From assembly GCF_002866925.1 (NCBI RefSeq), contig NZ_PKUQ01000031.1, positions 124,001 through 188,000 of the forward strand: 64,000 nucleotides of DNA, given 5' to 3'. The first letter of the stretch is position 1; every line of letters starts with the position of its first letter. The DNA is from Cohaesibacter celericrescens. Lineage in GTDB: Bacteria; Pseudomonadota; Alphaproteobacteria; Rhizobiales; Cohaesibacteraceae. Positions 16,789 to 25,965 of the stretch are shown in pieces. The translations under genes were made by a program, and so were the position numbers. The notes under the pieces are model-generated. The model saw only the letters and a list, made by a program, of their open reading frames with translations, searched no databases and was not told the DNA's origin.

Positions 16789-18316
16789 ACATCACCAGTG
16801 ATCCCATCGCGGCCATACGATAACTCAGCGCTTCAGCAATCTCTTCCTTGCCGGGTTGAGAGCGCCCGGCTAAATCAGCCAAAGTACGAGCGACTTTGAG
16901 AATCCGGTGATAGCCACGCGCAGATAAAGCCATGCTGTCAGCAGCATGCGCCAGCAATTTCCGCGCCTCGCCCTTTGGCTCACAAACCTTTTCAATGACA
17001 CTGGCCGGACATTGAGCGTTGGTCAAAATGTCTCCAAACCCAAGAGCCTGATAGCGCTCTTTTTGTAAGTGTCGAGCGTTCAAGACACGGAACCCCACCT
17101 CGGCGGAGCCTTCTTTGGCCGAGGGCAACATCAAATCACTGGCTGAAACGGCCGGAACCTCAATGCGGATGTCAATACGATCCAGCAATGGGCCTGAAAT
17201 GCGGGCCTGATAATCTGAAGCGCAACGTTGCCCGCGTTTGCAGACATACCCCGGATCCCCCGCATGGCCACATCGGCAAGGGTTCATTGCAGCAATGAGC
17301 TGGAAGCGTGCCGGATAGGTGACCCGATGATTGGCGCGTGAGATCACGGCCTCACCGCTTTCGATGGGTTGGCGCAAACTGTCCAGCACTTGCGGTGTGA
17401 ACTCAGGCAATTCATCAAGAAACAAAATGCCGTTGTGTGAAAGGGCAACCTCACCGGGCTTGGCACGCAAACCGCCACCGACCATTGCGGCCATGGACGC
17501 AGAATGATGTGGCGCACGAAACGGTCTGGCAGCAGACAATTGCCCCTGAGGCAACAACCCCGCGATGGATTGGATCATAGAAACGTCGAGCAACTCAGCG
17601 GGACTGAGTGGCGGAAGAATGGTCGGCAAACGCGACGCTAGCATGGATTTCCCCGAGCCAGGAGGCCCAACCATCAGCAAATTATGACCACCGGCGGCTG
17701 TGACTTCCAGCGCTCGTTTGGCCATTTCCTGCCCCTTGATGTCTCTTAGATCGAGCCGCGTGTCTGTTTCTGTGCGAATGGCCGCTCGCGGCCGCGACAG
17801 CACCTGCGTGCCCTTGAAATGATTGGCCAATGCAATCAGACTGTCTGGGGCTAAAATGGTCATATCCGGATCAGCCCAAGCGGCTTCCGCCCCACAATCG
17901 GCTGGGCAAATCAGCCCTCTATCCTCACCATTAGCGGCCATGGCAGCGGGCAATACACCAACAACCGAGGCGAGACGACCATCAAGTGCCAGTTCTCCCA
18001 AAGCGGTATAAGCGTCAAGACAGTCAGCAGGAATGGCACCAATGGCGGCCATGAGACCCAAAGCAATGGGCAAATCGAAATGACTGCCCTCTTTGGGCAA
18101 ATCTGCAGGTGCGAGATTGATGGTGATGCGCTTGGGTGGCAGAGACAAACCAGAAGCGGTCAACGCAGCCCGCACCCGCTCGCGACTTTCAGCCACCGCT
18201 TTGTCAGGGAGACCAACGATGGTGAAAGCGGGCAAGCCTGAGGCAACTTGCACCTGAACATCAACAGGTCGGGCCACGATGCCATGAAAAGAAACTGTCT
18301 GAACGTGTGCGACCAT
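16787..18316 (-). CDS. comM: YifB/ComM family Mg-chelatase-like AAA+ ATPase
   Basis: Hexameric helicase of the ComM family, which promotes branch migration during natural transformation. The 509-residue protein has an N-terminal ribosomal S5 fold/Lon-like domain (ARPVDVQVQVASGLPAFTIV, then GLPDKAVAESRERVRAAL), a central Mg-chelatase AAA+ core with Walker A GPPGSGKSMLA and Walker B GILFLDELPEF, a four-Cys zinc element (CRCGHAGDPGYVC and CASD), and a C-terminal Mg-chelatase domain with RGYHRILKVARTLADLAG. The ATG at 18316 starts MVAHVQTVSFHG, the usual N-terminus. Confidence 0.95.
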   Translation of the reverse strand: MVAHVQTVSFHGIVARPVDVQVQVASGLPAFTIVGLPDKAVAESRERVRAALTASGLSLPPKRITINLAPADLPKEGSHFDLPIALGLMAAIGAIPADCLDAYTALGELALDGRLASVVGVLPAAMAANGEDRGLICPADCGAEAAWADPDMTILAPDSLIALANHFKGTQVLSRPRAAIRTETDTRLDLRDIKGQEMAKRALEVTAAGGHNLLMVGPPGSGKSMLASRLPTILPPLSPAELLDVSMIQSIAGLLPQGQLSAARPFRAPHHSASMAAMVGGGLRAKPGEVALSHNGILFLDELPEFTPQVLDSLRQPIESGEAVISRANHRVTYPARFQLIAAMNPCRCGHAGDPGYVCKRGQRCASDYQARISGPLLDRIDIRIEVPAVSASDLMLPSAKEGSAEVGFRVLNARHLQKERYQALGFGDILTNAQCPASVIEKVCEPKGEARKLLAHAADSMALSARGYHRILKVARTLADLAGRSQPGKEEIAEALSYRMAAMGSLVM

Positions 18317-18486
18317 GGCCAGCCCCGGTGAGTACAATTGAAGAACCTAATTTCACAACCTTAAAGAGCCGCCAATTGCATTGCAAGAACAAATACCGAA
18401 CAATATACGGGTGTGCAGTCTCGGTTTTTCGTGTAATTTGGGGGACAGAAACCATCACACCACATGCAATAGGGATTGACCTGACA

Positions 18487-19020
18487 ATGCCGAACCCGAA
18501 ATCTTCTATCCACTATTGCCAGTATGACAGCCCTTTGGGCCGCCTAGTGGTGGGTGGAGCCGATGGCCGATTGGGTTTTCTGCATTTACCCAAAGAGGGC
18601 CGCCCGTTCGAACCCGAGCCAGACTGGATTCCGGTCCCCTCTTCTTTTGATGACACGCGTCACGAACTGGATGCATATTTTTCCGGCAACCTCAAACAAT
18701 TCACCGTTGCCTACCGGTTGATTGGCACTGATTTTCAAATGGCGGTGTGGCACGCGCTTGCAGCTATCCCCTATGGGGCCTTGCGGTCTTATGGCAACAT
18801 CGCCAAAACGGTAGGCAGACCAAAAGGGTCGCAAGCCGTCGGGATGGCCAACAATGCTAACCCCTTGCCCATCATCGTTCCATGCCATCGGGTTATTGGG
18901 ACCGATGGGTCGCTAGTTGGTTTCGGGGGCGGAATAAAAGCCAAGATCTGGCTATTGGAGCACGAGGGTATCGCTCCGAGCCAGGTGCATACACCCAATC
19001 AAATGGGATTGCCCTTTTAG
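18487..19020 (+). CDS. ogt: Methylated-DNA-[protein]-cysteine S-methyltransferase (Ogt type)
   Basis: Suicide repair protein that transfers methyl groups from O6-methylguanine to its own Cys. The 177-residue protein carries the active site IIVPCHRVIG with the acceptor Cys at about residue 133, preceded by FQMAVWHALAAIPYG and SYGNIA of the DNA-binding winged helix. It ends shortly after FGGGIKAKIWLLEHEG. The ATG at 18487 is the first Met adjoining the domain; a longer frame upstream overlaps the comM promoter region. This is one of two MGMT domains in the window (see the AraC fusion at 52304). Confidence 0.94.
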   Translation: MPNPKSSIHYCQYDSPLGRLVVGGADGRLGFLHLPKEGRPFEPEPDWIPVPSSFDDTRHELDAYFSGNLKQFTVAYRLIGTDFQMAVWHALAAIPYGALRSYGNIAKTVGRPKGSQAVGMANNANPLPIIVPCHRVIGTDGSLVGFGGGIKAKIWLLEHEGIAPSQVHTPNQMGLPF

Positions 19021-19051
19021 GCGCCCCCATTCTACAGAGCAGCCCCTGTTG

Positions 19052-19882
19052 CTATCGTTGGATCTCGTTGGATATCAGGCCAACAGCGTCTATTTCAACG
19101 GACACCACATCGCCATTGTCCAGCGCTTGTGTGCGCCCAGGCGTCCCCATGAAAATCAGATCGCCTGGCAACAGCGTGAAATAACGCGATAGATAGCTCA
19201 GCACTTTGCTTGGTTTGTGAATCATGTTTTTGGTGTTTTCTTGTTGGACAATTTCACCATTCAGGCGCGTCGTAAGAAGCAGGTTGTTGTAATCAACTCC
19301 CGTTGCGATTACGGGGCCAACAGGACCAAATCCATCAGCGGCCTTGGACCGCATCCATTGCAAATCACTGCCTTGCCAGCTGCGTTCTGTCAGATCGTTG
19401 CCTGCCGTTACACCAAATATGTAATCTGGAGCCTCTTCGATTGAAACATTCTTGGCGGTTTTACCAATGACGAGAACCAACTCCCCCTCAAAATGCACAT
19501 TGGTTGCATCCTTTGGCAGTAGAATCGGTGCTTGGTGCCCAATGAGTGATGTTGGTAATTTAAGGAACAAAGGTGGCGGCGCATCTGATTGCGATGAGAT
19601 GTGGCTCGCAAAATTCATACCCACAGCAAAGACTTTTGATGCTTGTGTTGGTGGCAAAATCGAGACTGAGTTAAGCGCGACCTGCCTGCCCGATTTCTCG
19701 GACATCGGAAACAGCCCACCCGCCAAAATGTCAATCATCGCACCGTTCAAGATGCCATAATGCGTATCTCCGCCTTGTTCAAACCGGAGATATTTATCCG
19801 CGGCAGACGCAAAGGACGAGGCAGCAAAGCACATAATAAAAATAGCGCCAGCTAAAATACGGCTCCTGTTTGAGTTAGTCAT
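19052..19882 (-). CDS. Exported fumarylacetoacetate-hydrolase-family protein
   Basis: Protein of 276 residues in the FAH superfamily, whose cytosolic members cleave or hydrate beta-keto acids using a bound divalent metal. Metal-ligand region VHFEGELVLVIGK, then GVTAGNDLTERSWQ and the C-terminal LLPGDLIFMGTPGR are all present, so it looks catalytically intact. Unusually it begins with a signal-peptide-like segment (ILAGAIFIMCFAASSFASAA), predicting a periplasmic location. The ATG at 19882 begins that signal. An 86-residue protein gene ends 15 bases upstream, suggesting a two-gene operon. Substrate unknown. Confidence 0.87.
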   Translation of the reverse strand: MTNSNRSRILAGAIFIMCFAASSFASAADKYLRFEQGGDTHYGILNGAMIDILAGGLFPMSEKSGRQVALNSVSILPPTQASKVFAVGMNFASHISSQSDAPPPLFLKLPTSLIGHQAPILLPKDATNVHFEGELVLVIGKTAKNVSIEEAPDYIFGVTAGNDLTERSWQGSDLQWMRSKAADGFGPVGPVIATGVDYNNLLLTTRLNGEIVQQENTKNMIHKPSKVLSYLSRYFTLLPGDLIFMGTPGRTQALDNGDVVSVEIDAVGLISNEIQR

Positions 19883-19897
19883 TGCCACCCCAATCAA

Positions 19898-20158
19898 TTA
19901 ATTATCCAAATATGAAATGATACGGGTCCATTCAGCCCCGATGTCTTGCTCGACTTGTTCCTGCCCCGCCCGACGATACCAATAGCGCGCGTTCGAAATA
20001 TCGCCTTCGATCAGATGGACCAGTGCATGCCCCAGATCATAATCCGGCTCGCCTTCATGAGCCTGACAAAGATCGTGGCATGCCTCCCAATTTGGGCCGG
20101 TCGTGAACTTATCATCTGCCAGTAATTTTACCGCATCTAAAAGCACCGCATCCGTCAT
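19898..20158 (-). CDS. Uncharacterised small acidic protein (86 aa)
   Basis: I do not recognise a named family. The 86-residue product is acidic and probably helical, with NWEACHDLCQAHEGEPDYD and a C-terminal DISNARYWYRRAG that resembles one helical-repeat (Sel1/TPR-like) unit. It has no signal peptide. The ATG at 20158 has a clear GGGAGG ribosome site, which supports a real gene. It precedes the exported FAH-fold gene by 15 bases and follows the di-haem peroxidase gene by 104 bases; all three are on the minus strand. Confidence 0.7.
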   Translation of the reverse strand: MTDAVLLDAVKLLADDKFTTGPNWEACHDLCQAHEGEPDYDLGHALVHLIEGDISNARYWYRRAGQEQVEQDIGAEWTRIISYLDN

Positions 20159-20262
20159 ATCAGCCTCCCCTTTGATTGGTTTGACCAATAGTAACCGCAG
20201 ATTATCGGCTTCGACAAGAATATAACAAAACTCGATGCCCACCAACCCAGACGCCAGGACGT

Positions 20263-21456
20263 TTAATCGTCCAGCAAATGCTCATATCGTTGATCGGTTA
20301 GTGTCTTGAGGAAAGCCACCAAGGCCTTGATACGTTGATCATCCAATGCAGGACCGGTGGTCAGTTCTTTGACATCCAGCGTTGCAGGCACTTCAGGGTC
20401 ACCAAATGGCTTGCCCGTTTCGGGGTTGATCTGGGCTGCTGCCGATTTGGAATTGTAGCGATTATAGAAACGAACCACAGTTTCCAAATCAGCGAACACG
20501 CCATTGTGCATATAGGGACCGGTGACCGCGACATTGCGCAAGGTTCCCGTCTTGAACTTGCCGTCCCACGCTTTGTTTTTAACCTGTGGGTTGGCCAACA
20601 GGCCATGGTCCACGGCATCCGCAGCCGAGCCATTGACGGCGCGCAGGGCTTTGTTCACGGGAACGCCGATATTGAAATATTGATAATTGGAGAACGGCTC
20701 CCGCGCCGCGCCCGGTGTTTTGTGCAATTGGTGACAAAGATTGCAGTTGGTAAATTGCTGAGAGAAAAACAGCGTCCGGCCCAATTCCTCATCACGGCTG
20801 AATTCGGCCTCACCGCGCAAATACCGGTCATATTTGGAATCAAACGGACTGAAAAATTCCGTGCGTTCAAAGGCCGCGATGGCGTCGGTCATGGCTGCAT
20901 AGGCTTTGTCGGCATCGTTAAAAATGCCATCGCCATAAAGCAGTTTGAAACCAGACACATATTCGTCATTCTCCTGCAGGCGCGTTACAACGGACATCTT
21001 GTCCGGCATACCCATTTCCAGAGGATTGAGCGGCGGCCCTCCAGCCTGACCTTCAAGATTGCTCTCACGGCCATCCAGAAACTGCCCACCAACCCACAGG
21101 CCGTCTTTGTTTTTGTGGAAGTCTGGTGTTATCGCGGCATAGGAAGCCGTTGGAGCATTGCGATCCCCAATGGACACTTCATCATCACCCAACGAAGCAG
21201 CGCGCCCCACAGGCCCATCCTTGCCATTGTCTCGTGGATCCGCAAAACCGGATTCCGGCGCGTGACAGGTTGCGCATGATTGGTTTCTGTTTTTCGACAG
21301 ATTTTCATCAAAGAAGAGTGCAGCACCCAAGCCTTCCAACGTCGCCTTGTCGGTGGGGAGGGTCGGCAAATCTTGGGCTGTGGCGGCAACGCATGTCAGC
21401 AACGGGGCCACAGCGGCATAGGCCGCCAAAGTCCGCAGCTTTTTAAAGTGAGACAT
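20263..21456 (-). CDS. Di-haem cytochrome c peroxidase family protein (CcpA/MauG type)
   Basis: Periplasmic di-haem protein of 397 residues. A signal peptide (TLAAYAAVAPLLTCVAATAQ) is followed by two CXXCH haem sites: CATCH at about residue 61 in the electron-accepting or peroxidatic domain, and CNLCH in the second domain. Conserved segments include ELGRTLFFSQQFTNCNLCH and GTLRNVAVTGPYMHNGVFAD near the C-terminal haem's axial Met region. It may reduce hydrogen peroxide using cytochrome c, or act as a MauG-like oxidase; motifs alone do not decide. The ATG at 21456 has AGGA upstream. Confidence 0.92.
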   Translation of the reverse strand: MSHFKKLRTLAAYAAVAPLLTCVAATAQDLPTLPTDKATLEGLGAALFFDENLSKNRNQSCATCHAPESGFADPRDNGKDGPVGRAASLGDDEVSIGDRNAPTASYAAITPDFHKNKDGLWVGGQFLDGRESNLEGQAGGPPLNPLEMGMPDKMSVVTRLQENDEYVSGFKLLYGDGIFNDADKAYAAMTDAIAAFERTEFFSPFDSKYDRYLRGEAEFSRDEELGRTLFFSQQFTNCNLCHQLHKTPGAAREPFSNYQYFNIGVPVNKALRAVNGSAADAVDHGLLANPQVKNKAWDGKFKTGTLRNVAVTGPYMHNGVFADLETVVRFYNRYNSKSAAAQINPETGKPFGDPEVPATLDVKELTTGPALDDQRIKALVAFLKTLTDQRYEHLLDD

Positions 21457-21587
21457 AGATATCCTCATATCAAAAGCATGCGTTTAAGGCCGGTCACGCC
21501 AAACGCAATCCAAAAGGGTTGGTCCTTGAGAATTTAATTCGTGCGATCTTTTTGGCCCAGACTTGGCGGAGGGTCAATCACATATGG

Positions 21588-22544
21588 TTATTTAGCGCGC
21601 TTGGCTTCAATGTTATCCCAGATCATGGCAGCGATATCGATACCATCCAGACGTTTGATCACGCGGATACCGGTTGGGGATGTAACATTGATTTCGGTGA
21701 GATAATCACCGATCACATCGATGCCAACAAAGATAAAGCCACGCTCTTTTAGGGATGGCCCGATGCGGGCGCAAATTTCTTTCTCCCGCTCGGTCAGCAC
21801 GGTTTGTTGTGCTTGGCCACCGACCACCATGTTCGAGCGCAGATCATCAGCAGCAGGGATACGATTGATCGCGCCGACAGGTTCTCCATCAACCAAAATG
21901 ATGCGCTTATCGCCATTTTTAACGTCGGGCAGGAATTTTTGGGCAACCCATGGCTCAACGAAAATCTCACCAAACAAACCCATTAAAGAGCCGAAATTCT
22001 GGTCATCCTTTCGCAGCCGAAATACTGCTGCCCCGCCATTGCCATACAGTGGCTTCATAACGATATCACCGTATTTTTCCTTAAAGATCCGCAATTCTTT
22101 CTCAGAACGGGTAATCAAGGTTGGCGGCATCAAGTCGGGAAACTCGGTGACGAAAATCTTTTCCGGCGCGTTACGCACCTGGGCTGGATCATTGACCACC
22201 AAAGTCTTAGGGTGCAGACGCTCGAGCAAATGCGTGGCGGAAATATAGGCCATATCAAATGGCGGATCTTGACGCATATGGATCACGTCAAAGGTAGCAA
22301 GATTGGTGCGAACCTGTTCCCCAAGCGTATAGTGATTACCTGGCTCGTCACGTACCTCCACCGTTTCAACCTGCGCAAAGACTTCGCCGTCTTCCATTGC
22401 CATGGTGTCAACGGTGTAGTGGAAAAGCTCATGACCGCGACTTTGCGCCTCTAGCATCAGGGCAAAACTGGAATCCCCCGCGATGTTAATGCCTTCGATA
22501 TGATCCATCTGGATCGCGACTTTAAGGGGGCGGGCTTGGACCAT
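21588..22544 (-). CDS. gshB: Glutathione synthetase
   Basis: ATP-grasp ligase joining gamma-glutamylcysteine and glycine. The 318-residue protein begins [20 protein letters not shown] and has [39 protein letters not shown] for ATP binding, and [17 protein letters not shown] with the metal-binding Asn near the C-terminus, all characteristic of the bacterial GshB family. The ATG at 22544 is close to the domain start. It lies downstream of rsmI and yraN in one direction. Confidence 0.97.
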   Translation of the reverse strand: MVQARPLKVAIQMDHIEGINIAGDSSFALMLEAQSRGHELFHYTVDTMAMEDGEVFAQVETVEVRDEPGNHYTLGEQVRTNLATFDVIHMRQDPPFDMAYISATHLLERLHPKTLVVNDPAQVRNAPEKIFVTEFPDLMPPTLITRSEKELRIFKEKYGDIVMKPLYGNGGAAVFRLRKDDQNFGSLMGLFGEIFVEPWVAQKFLPDVKNGDKRIILVDGEPVGAINRIPAADDLRSNMVVGGQAQQTVLTEREKEICARIGPSLKERGFIFVGIDVIGDYLTEINVTSPTGIRVIKRLDGIDIAAMIWDNIEAKRAK

Positions 22545-22582
22545 AACGGGGCTCCGGTGCACGGTGGCTAAAATTTGGGAAT

Positions 22583-22603
22583 GCCCGAATGAAGCATTCG
22601 GGC
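22583..22603. repeat. Perfect 9-bp hairpin between yraN and gshB
   Basis: GCCCGAATG (22583-22591), loop AAG, CATTCGGGC (22595-22603). The stem is strong and in the position of a terminator, but no immediate T-run follows on the minus strand, so its role (weak termination, mRNA end protection) is open. Confidence 0.65.
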
Positions 22604-22661
22604 GCGACTTTCTATATGTCCGCTTTGTCTATCAATTTCAAGGCGGTCAAAGCCACAACTG

Positions 22662-23102
22662 TCAAAATGCGTCAAAAGCAGCTTCAATATGCTGCCAGAG
22701 AGGCACAAATCGTGCCCCCTTGGCAAAGGCCATCACATCGAAGCGGTAAGTGTTGATTGTTTCATCAGGGTAAGCGGCCAGATAGTGCGAAGCGGCAGTG
22801 ACAATGCGGGCCTGATTGCGGGGCGTGATCGAATAGAGCGCGTCATCAATTGATGCGCGATATTTGACTTCCACAAAGACCAACAGATCGCCCTTGCGAC
22901 AGATCAGATCGATTTCCCCCCCTTGCGCCTTGTAGCGGCATTTCATAATTTGAAACCCTTTGGCGCGCATCAACCAACCAGCCCACCGCTCCGCCCGTAT
23001 GCCGCGATCATAACTACGTTTGCGCTGCTTTTCTTTGGCAACCGCCATTGCACTGGCTTTGGCATTTGGGCGGTTTTTAGTGGATGCTGGTTCACCAATC
23101 AT
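22662..23102 (-). CDS. yraN: YraN/UPF0102 family endonuclease-like protein
   Basis: Protein of 146 residues with the UPF0102 core: RGIRAERWAGWLMRAKGF, then the restriction-like nuclease motif GGEIDLICRKG...LVFVEVKYR, in which the Asp, Glu and Lys form a PD-(D/E)XK-type site. The biological role is uncertain; the family is predicted to be a nuclease. It begins 5 bases after the rsmI stop. Genes rsmI, yraN and a divergent LpoA-like gene reproduce the yraL-yraM-yraN neighbourhood known in other proteobacteria. Confidence 0.93.
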   Translation of the reverse strand: MIGEPASTKNRPNAKASAMAVAKEKQRKRSYDRGIRAERWAGWLMRAKGFQIMKCRYKAQGGEIDLICRKGDLLVFVEVKYRASIDDALYSITPRNQARIVTAASHYLAAYPDETINTYRFDVMAFAKGARFVPLWQHIEAAFDAF

Positions 23103-23107
23103 ACCGG

Positions 23108-24094
23108 TTAGCTTTCATCGGGAGTGGTGGTGCGGTCTTTCAGGCTTTGAGCCAATTTGTAGATGTCATTTTTCTTGGCACCGACTTTGGTGGCGATGTC
23201 AGCCGACAATTGTTTAACATGCAAACCTGCCTGCAGCCCTTCCAGAATCATTGTTTCAATATCCTGCTCGCTGGTGACTTGAACGTCCCCCGGCCCTAAC
23301 AGAATGACAGCCTCCCCTTTGGGCGCTTCTGCGGTGGCATAATGCTCGGCGAGCTTATGCAGCGGGCCACGATGGAAATTTTCAAATTTCTTGGTCAACT
23401 CTCGCCCAATGACCGCAGACCGTTCGCCACCGAGCATGTTGGCCATCGCCGTCAGAACAGGGCCTAGCCGACGAGGGCTTTCATAAAACACCAGTGTACC
23501 GGGCACAGCTGACAAATCGGCCAGCTTCCGGTCACGGGCACCCGCTTTTTGTGGTAAAAATCCTGCAAAGTGAATCTGGTCAGTCGGCAGCCCTGCGGCC
23601 ACCAGCGCCGACAACATGGCCGACGCACCAGGAATAGGGACCACATCATAGTCAGATGCTATCATATCGGCGACGAGCTTGTATCCGGGATCGGACAACA
23701 GCGGCGTACCGGCGTCAGATATCAACGCCACAGCTTTTCCGTCTTTCAGCGCTTGCAACAAATATGGTCTTTGTTTGTCGGCATTATGCTCGTGATAGGT
23801 GATCAATCGGGTTCGGATACCATAATGGGTTAGCAACTTGCGAGACACCCGCGTATCTTCGCAAGCAATCAGATCGGCGGCGGCTAACACTTCAAGCGCG
23901 CGGATTGTCATATCCTTGAGATGGCCAATTGGAGTTGCAACAATATACAGAGCTGCAGGCAGTTTTTGTGCCCGCACCTTGTTACCAAAGAGGATAAAAT
24001 TTGAACTGGCATCACCTTCAACCACCTCATTTTCATAAGATTGCATTTTATCATCATGCATCTCTTGGTATTCTTCATCTTGTGTGGTGGTCAT
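23108..24094 (-). CDS. rsmI: 16S rRNA (cytidine-1402-2'-O)-methyltransferase
   Basis: Tetrapyrrole-methylase-fold enzyme that 2'-O-methylates C1402 in the ribosomal P-site. The 328-residue protein has YIVATPIGHLKDMTIRALEV, IACEDTRVSRKLL, then ISDAGTPLLSDPGY and VPIPGASAMLSALVAAGL, the classic RsmI order, with a C-terminal helical domain. Compared with typical members (about 280-300 aa) it has a 45-residue acidic N-terminal extension before the fold. A later Met (MQSYENEV) is an alternative start. Confidence 0.96.
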   Translation of the reverse strand: MTTTQDEEYQEMHDDKMQSYENEVVEGDASSNFILFGNKVRAQKLPAALYIVATPIGHLKDMTIRALEVLAAADLIACEDTRVSRKLLTHYGIRTRLITYHEHNADKQRPYLLQALKDGKAVALISDAGTPLLSDPGYKLVADMIASDYDVVPIPGASAMLSALVAAGLPTDQIHFAGFLPQKAGARDRKLADLSAVPGTLVFYESPRRLGPVLTAMANMLGGERSAVIGRELTKKFENFHRGPLHKLAEHYATAEAPKGEAVILLGPGDVQVTSEQDIETMILEGLQAGLHVKQLSADIATKVGAKKNDIYKLAQSLKDRTTTPDES

Positions 24095-24444
24095 GGTGTT
24101 CGGCCTGCTATCGTTGATTCTATCATTGGTGATTCTATCAATTGAATGAGAATCCTTGAATTTTGTCAGCCCATGTGAATTTGCATGGGAATTAGCGACA
24201 ATTTGGCCACAGTTCTGCCGAAACTTTAGCCAATGCTGCGTTCAAAATCCAACCAGCTTGTTTTGACAGGTTATTTCTGACAAATCAAACGAACAGATGC
24301 GCGTCGTGTTTAATGCTACATCGACTGGTCCGGAGGCACTGTAGCTATCTACGTTGCCTCGGATGCGTCGGTGAAACATCACAACATTCTGAAACGACGC
24401 GCCTGAATTTCAGGCGAACGGTCTGATCCTGGAGGCCCGTATAG
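24095..24444. promoter_or_regulatory. Divergent rsmI / lpoA-like intergenic region
   Basis: These 350 bases separate divergent genes. They hold a direct repeat of GATTCTATCA at 24116 and 24131, three GANTC sites at 24116, 24131 and 24150, an inverted repeat CCCATG/CATGGG (24170-24189), and a 17-bp palindrome at 24400-24416. No small gene is evident. Confidence 0.55.
24400..24416. promoter_or_regulatory. 17-bp perfect palindrome upstream of lpoA-like gene
   Basis: CGCCTGAATTTCAGGCG is a perfect palindrome around a central T, ending 28 bases before the start codon at 24445. It may be an operator or form a leader stem; no regulator can be named. Confidence 0.5.
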
Positions 24445-25728
24445 ATGCGTATTTTTCGACAGTCACCCAAGCCAAAGACCGCCCTACTCAAAGGTCTGAT
24501 GAGACACAGCCTAGCAGGTGCGATGCTTGGTGCCGTTGCGTTGCTCGCAGCTTGTCAGCCAGTCAGCATGTCCGGACCCGGGTTTGGTACTTCGAACAAC
24601 ACGCTTGGCCAACCAGCAGTCCTGGCACAGCCAACCGGCGAAGTGCTTGGGTCTGGTTCTGTACGCGTGGCCTTACTAACACCTTCATCAGCGCAAGGGT
24701 TCTTTGGGCAAACCGGCGTTGCCATTCGCAACGCCACCGCCATGGCACTGGAAGATTACAGCTCGGCTGATTTGCAAGTTATCGTGAAGGATGTCGGCAC
24801 GGGAGCCACAGCAGCCACCGATCAGGCAGGGCGTGCGCTGGCGGAAGGCGCTCAATTGGTCATCGGGCCACTGCGTTCCTCATCAGTCAAGCAAGCTGGA
24901 CTGGTGTTAAAACCAGCGGGCGTGCCGATGATTGCCTTCACCACTGACACTGGCGCTGCTGCGCGCGGTGTTTATCTTATCAATTTCTCTCCGGAAAATG
25001 ACGTAGAGAGCATCCTGTCCTATGCAGCGTCCAAAGGCAAACGCAGCCTCGCTGCGATGCTCCCCAGCACACCTTACGGTTCGGTGGTGGAGGCTGCCCT
25101 CAGGCAATATGCTGCTCGTTTTGGCATTCGGGTCGTGACCATCGAGAAATACAAAGCCGGCTCACAACCAGATCCGTTTGATTTGCAAAAGGCCGCGGAA
25201 CAAATCGCCCAGATCAAAGGCCAGGTGGACACCCTATTCATACCGGAGGCGTCAGCTGCAATATCCGCAGCACAGCTCTTGGCTGGACAGGGCGTGCGTG
25301 CCAATTCTGTTACCTACCTTGGATCAAGCCAATGGGACAAACCCGAGATTTTGCGAGAGCCAATGCTCAAGGGCGCTTGGTTTCCGGCTTCCCCAACATC
25401 CCTTCGGAATGACAAAGGCCAAATCATAGGCTTTGAAGCCTTTGCGAATCGCTATGCTTCCAAATATGGGCAGCAGCCACCGCGCGTTGCTGCGTTGGCA
25501 TATGATAGTATCGTTCTCACCGCCACATTGGTCGCATTGGCTGGCGAGCGCCGGTTTGCACACGAGACACTTACCGGCCCGCAAGGCTTCATTGGCTTTG
25601 GTGATGGTTTTTTCCGCTTCCGCGGCGATGGAACATCCCAGCGCAGTTTGGCGATTATGGAGATTGCTAGCGGATCGTCCCGCATCATCCAAGATGCCCC
25701 GATGTCCGCAAGCGGCCTACCAAAGTAA
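24445..25728 (+). CDS. Penicillin-binding protein activator-like lipoprotein (LpoA/YraM-like, Peripla_BP fold)
   Basis: Predicted lipoprotein of 427 residues. A basic N-terminus and hydrophobic segment end in the lipobox LLAAC with the lipidated Cys at residue 37. The mature part has the two-lobed periplasmic-binding fold with VRVALLTPSSAQGFFGQ, QLVIGPLRSSSVKQAG, VPMIAFTTDTGAAARGVY and YGQQPPRVAALAYDSIVL. In gammaproteobacteria the homologous LpoA activates PBP1A from the outer membrane; alphaproteobacterial members are assigned mainly by similarity and by the rsmI neighbourhood. Alternatively it could be a solute-binding lipoprotein. Confidence 0.85.
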   Translation: MRIFRQSPKPKTALLKGLMRHSLAGAMLGAVALLAACQPVSMSGPGFGTSNNTLGQPAVLAQPTGEVLGSGSVRVALLTPSSAQGFFGQTGVAIRNATAMALEDYSSADLQVIVKDVGTGATAATDQAGRALAEGAQLVIGPLRSSSVKQAGLVLKPAGVPMIAFTTDTGAAARGVYLINFSPENDVESILSYAASKGKRSLAAMLPSTPYGSVVEAALRQYAARFGIRVVTIEKYKAGSQPDPFDLQKAAEQIAQIKGQVDTLFIPEASAAISAAQLLAGQGVRANSVTYLGSSQWDKPEILREPMLKGAWFPASPTSLRNDKGQIIGFEAFANRYASKYGQQPPRVAALAYDSIVLTATLVALAGERRFAHETLTGPQGFIGFGDGFFRFRGDGTSQRSLAIMEIASGSSRIIQDAPMSASGLPK

Positions 25729-25750
25729 TTGGTATCTTATGTAAAAGAAA

Positions 25751-25774
25751 AAGGGAGCCATTGGCTCCTTTTTT
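25751..25774 (+). terminator. Rho-independent terminator of lpoA-like gene
   Basis: GGAGCC (25754-25759), loop ATT, GGCTCC (25763-25768) followed by TTTTTT, 23 bases after the stop codon. Confidence 0.92.
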
Positions 25775-25965
25775 ATTGAGCGCATGGCCATTTTATCTCA
25801 AAAGGCCCGCTTGGCCGTTTGTGGCCGGTATATAATGGATAAACAGCATTCATTGCAGAGACTTTTTGCCTACACCAACCTAAGAATAATGGCGGTCGTT
25901 GTGTCTCCCACGACGGCGCACTGATGTCCTCCTAAATCGCCACGCAAATAAGCCCTCTTGCGCGA

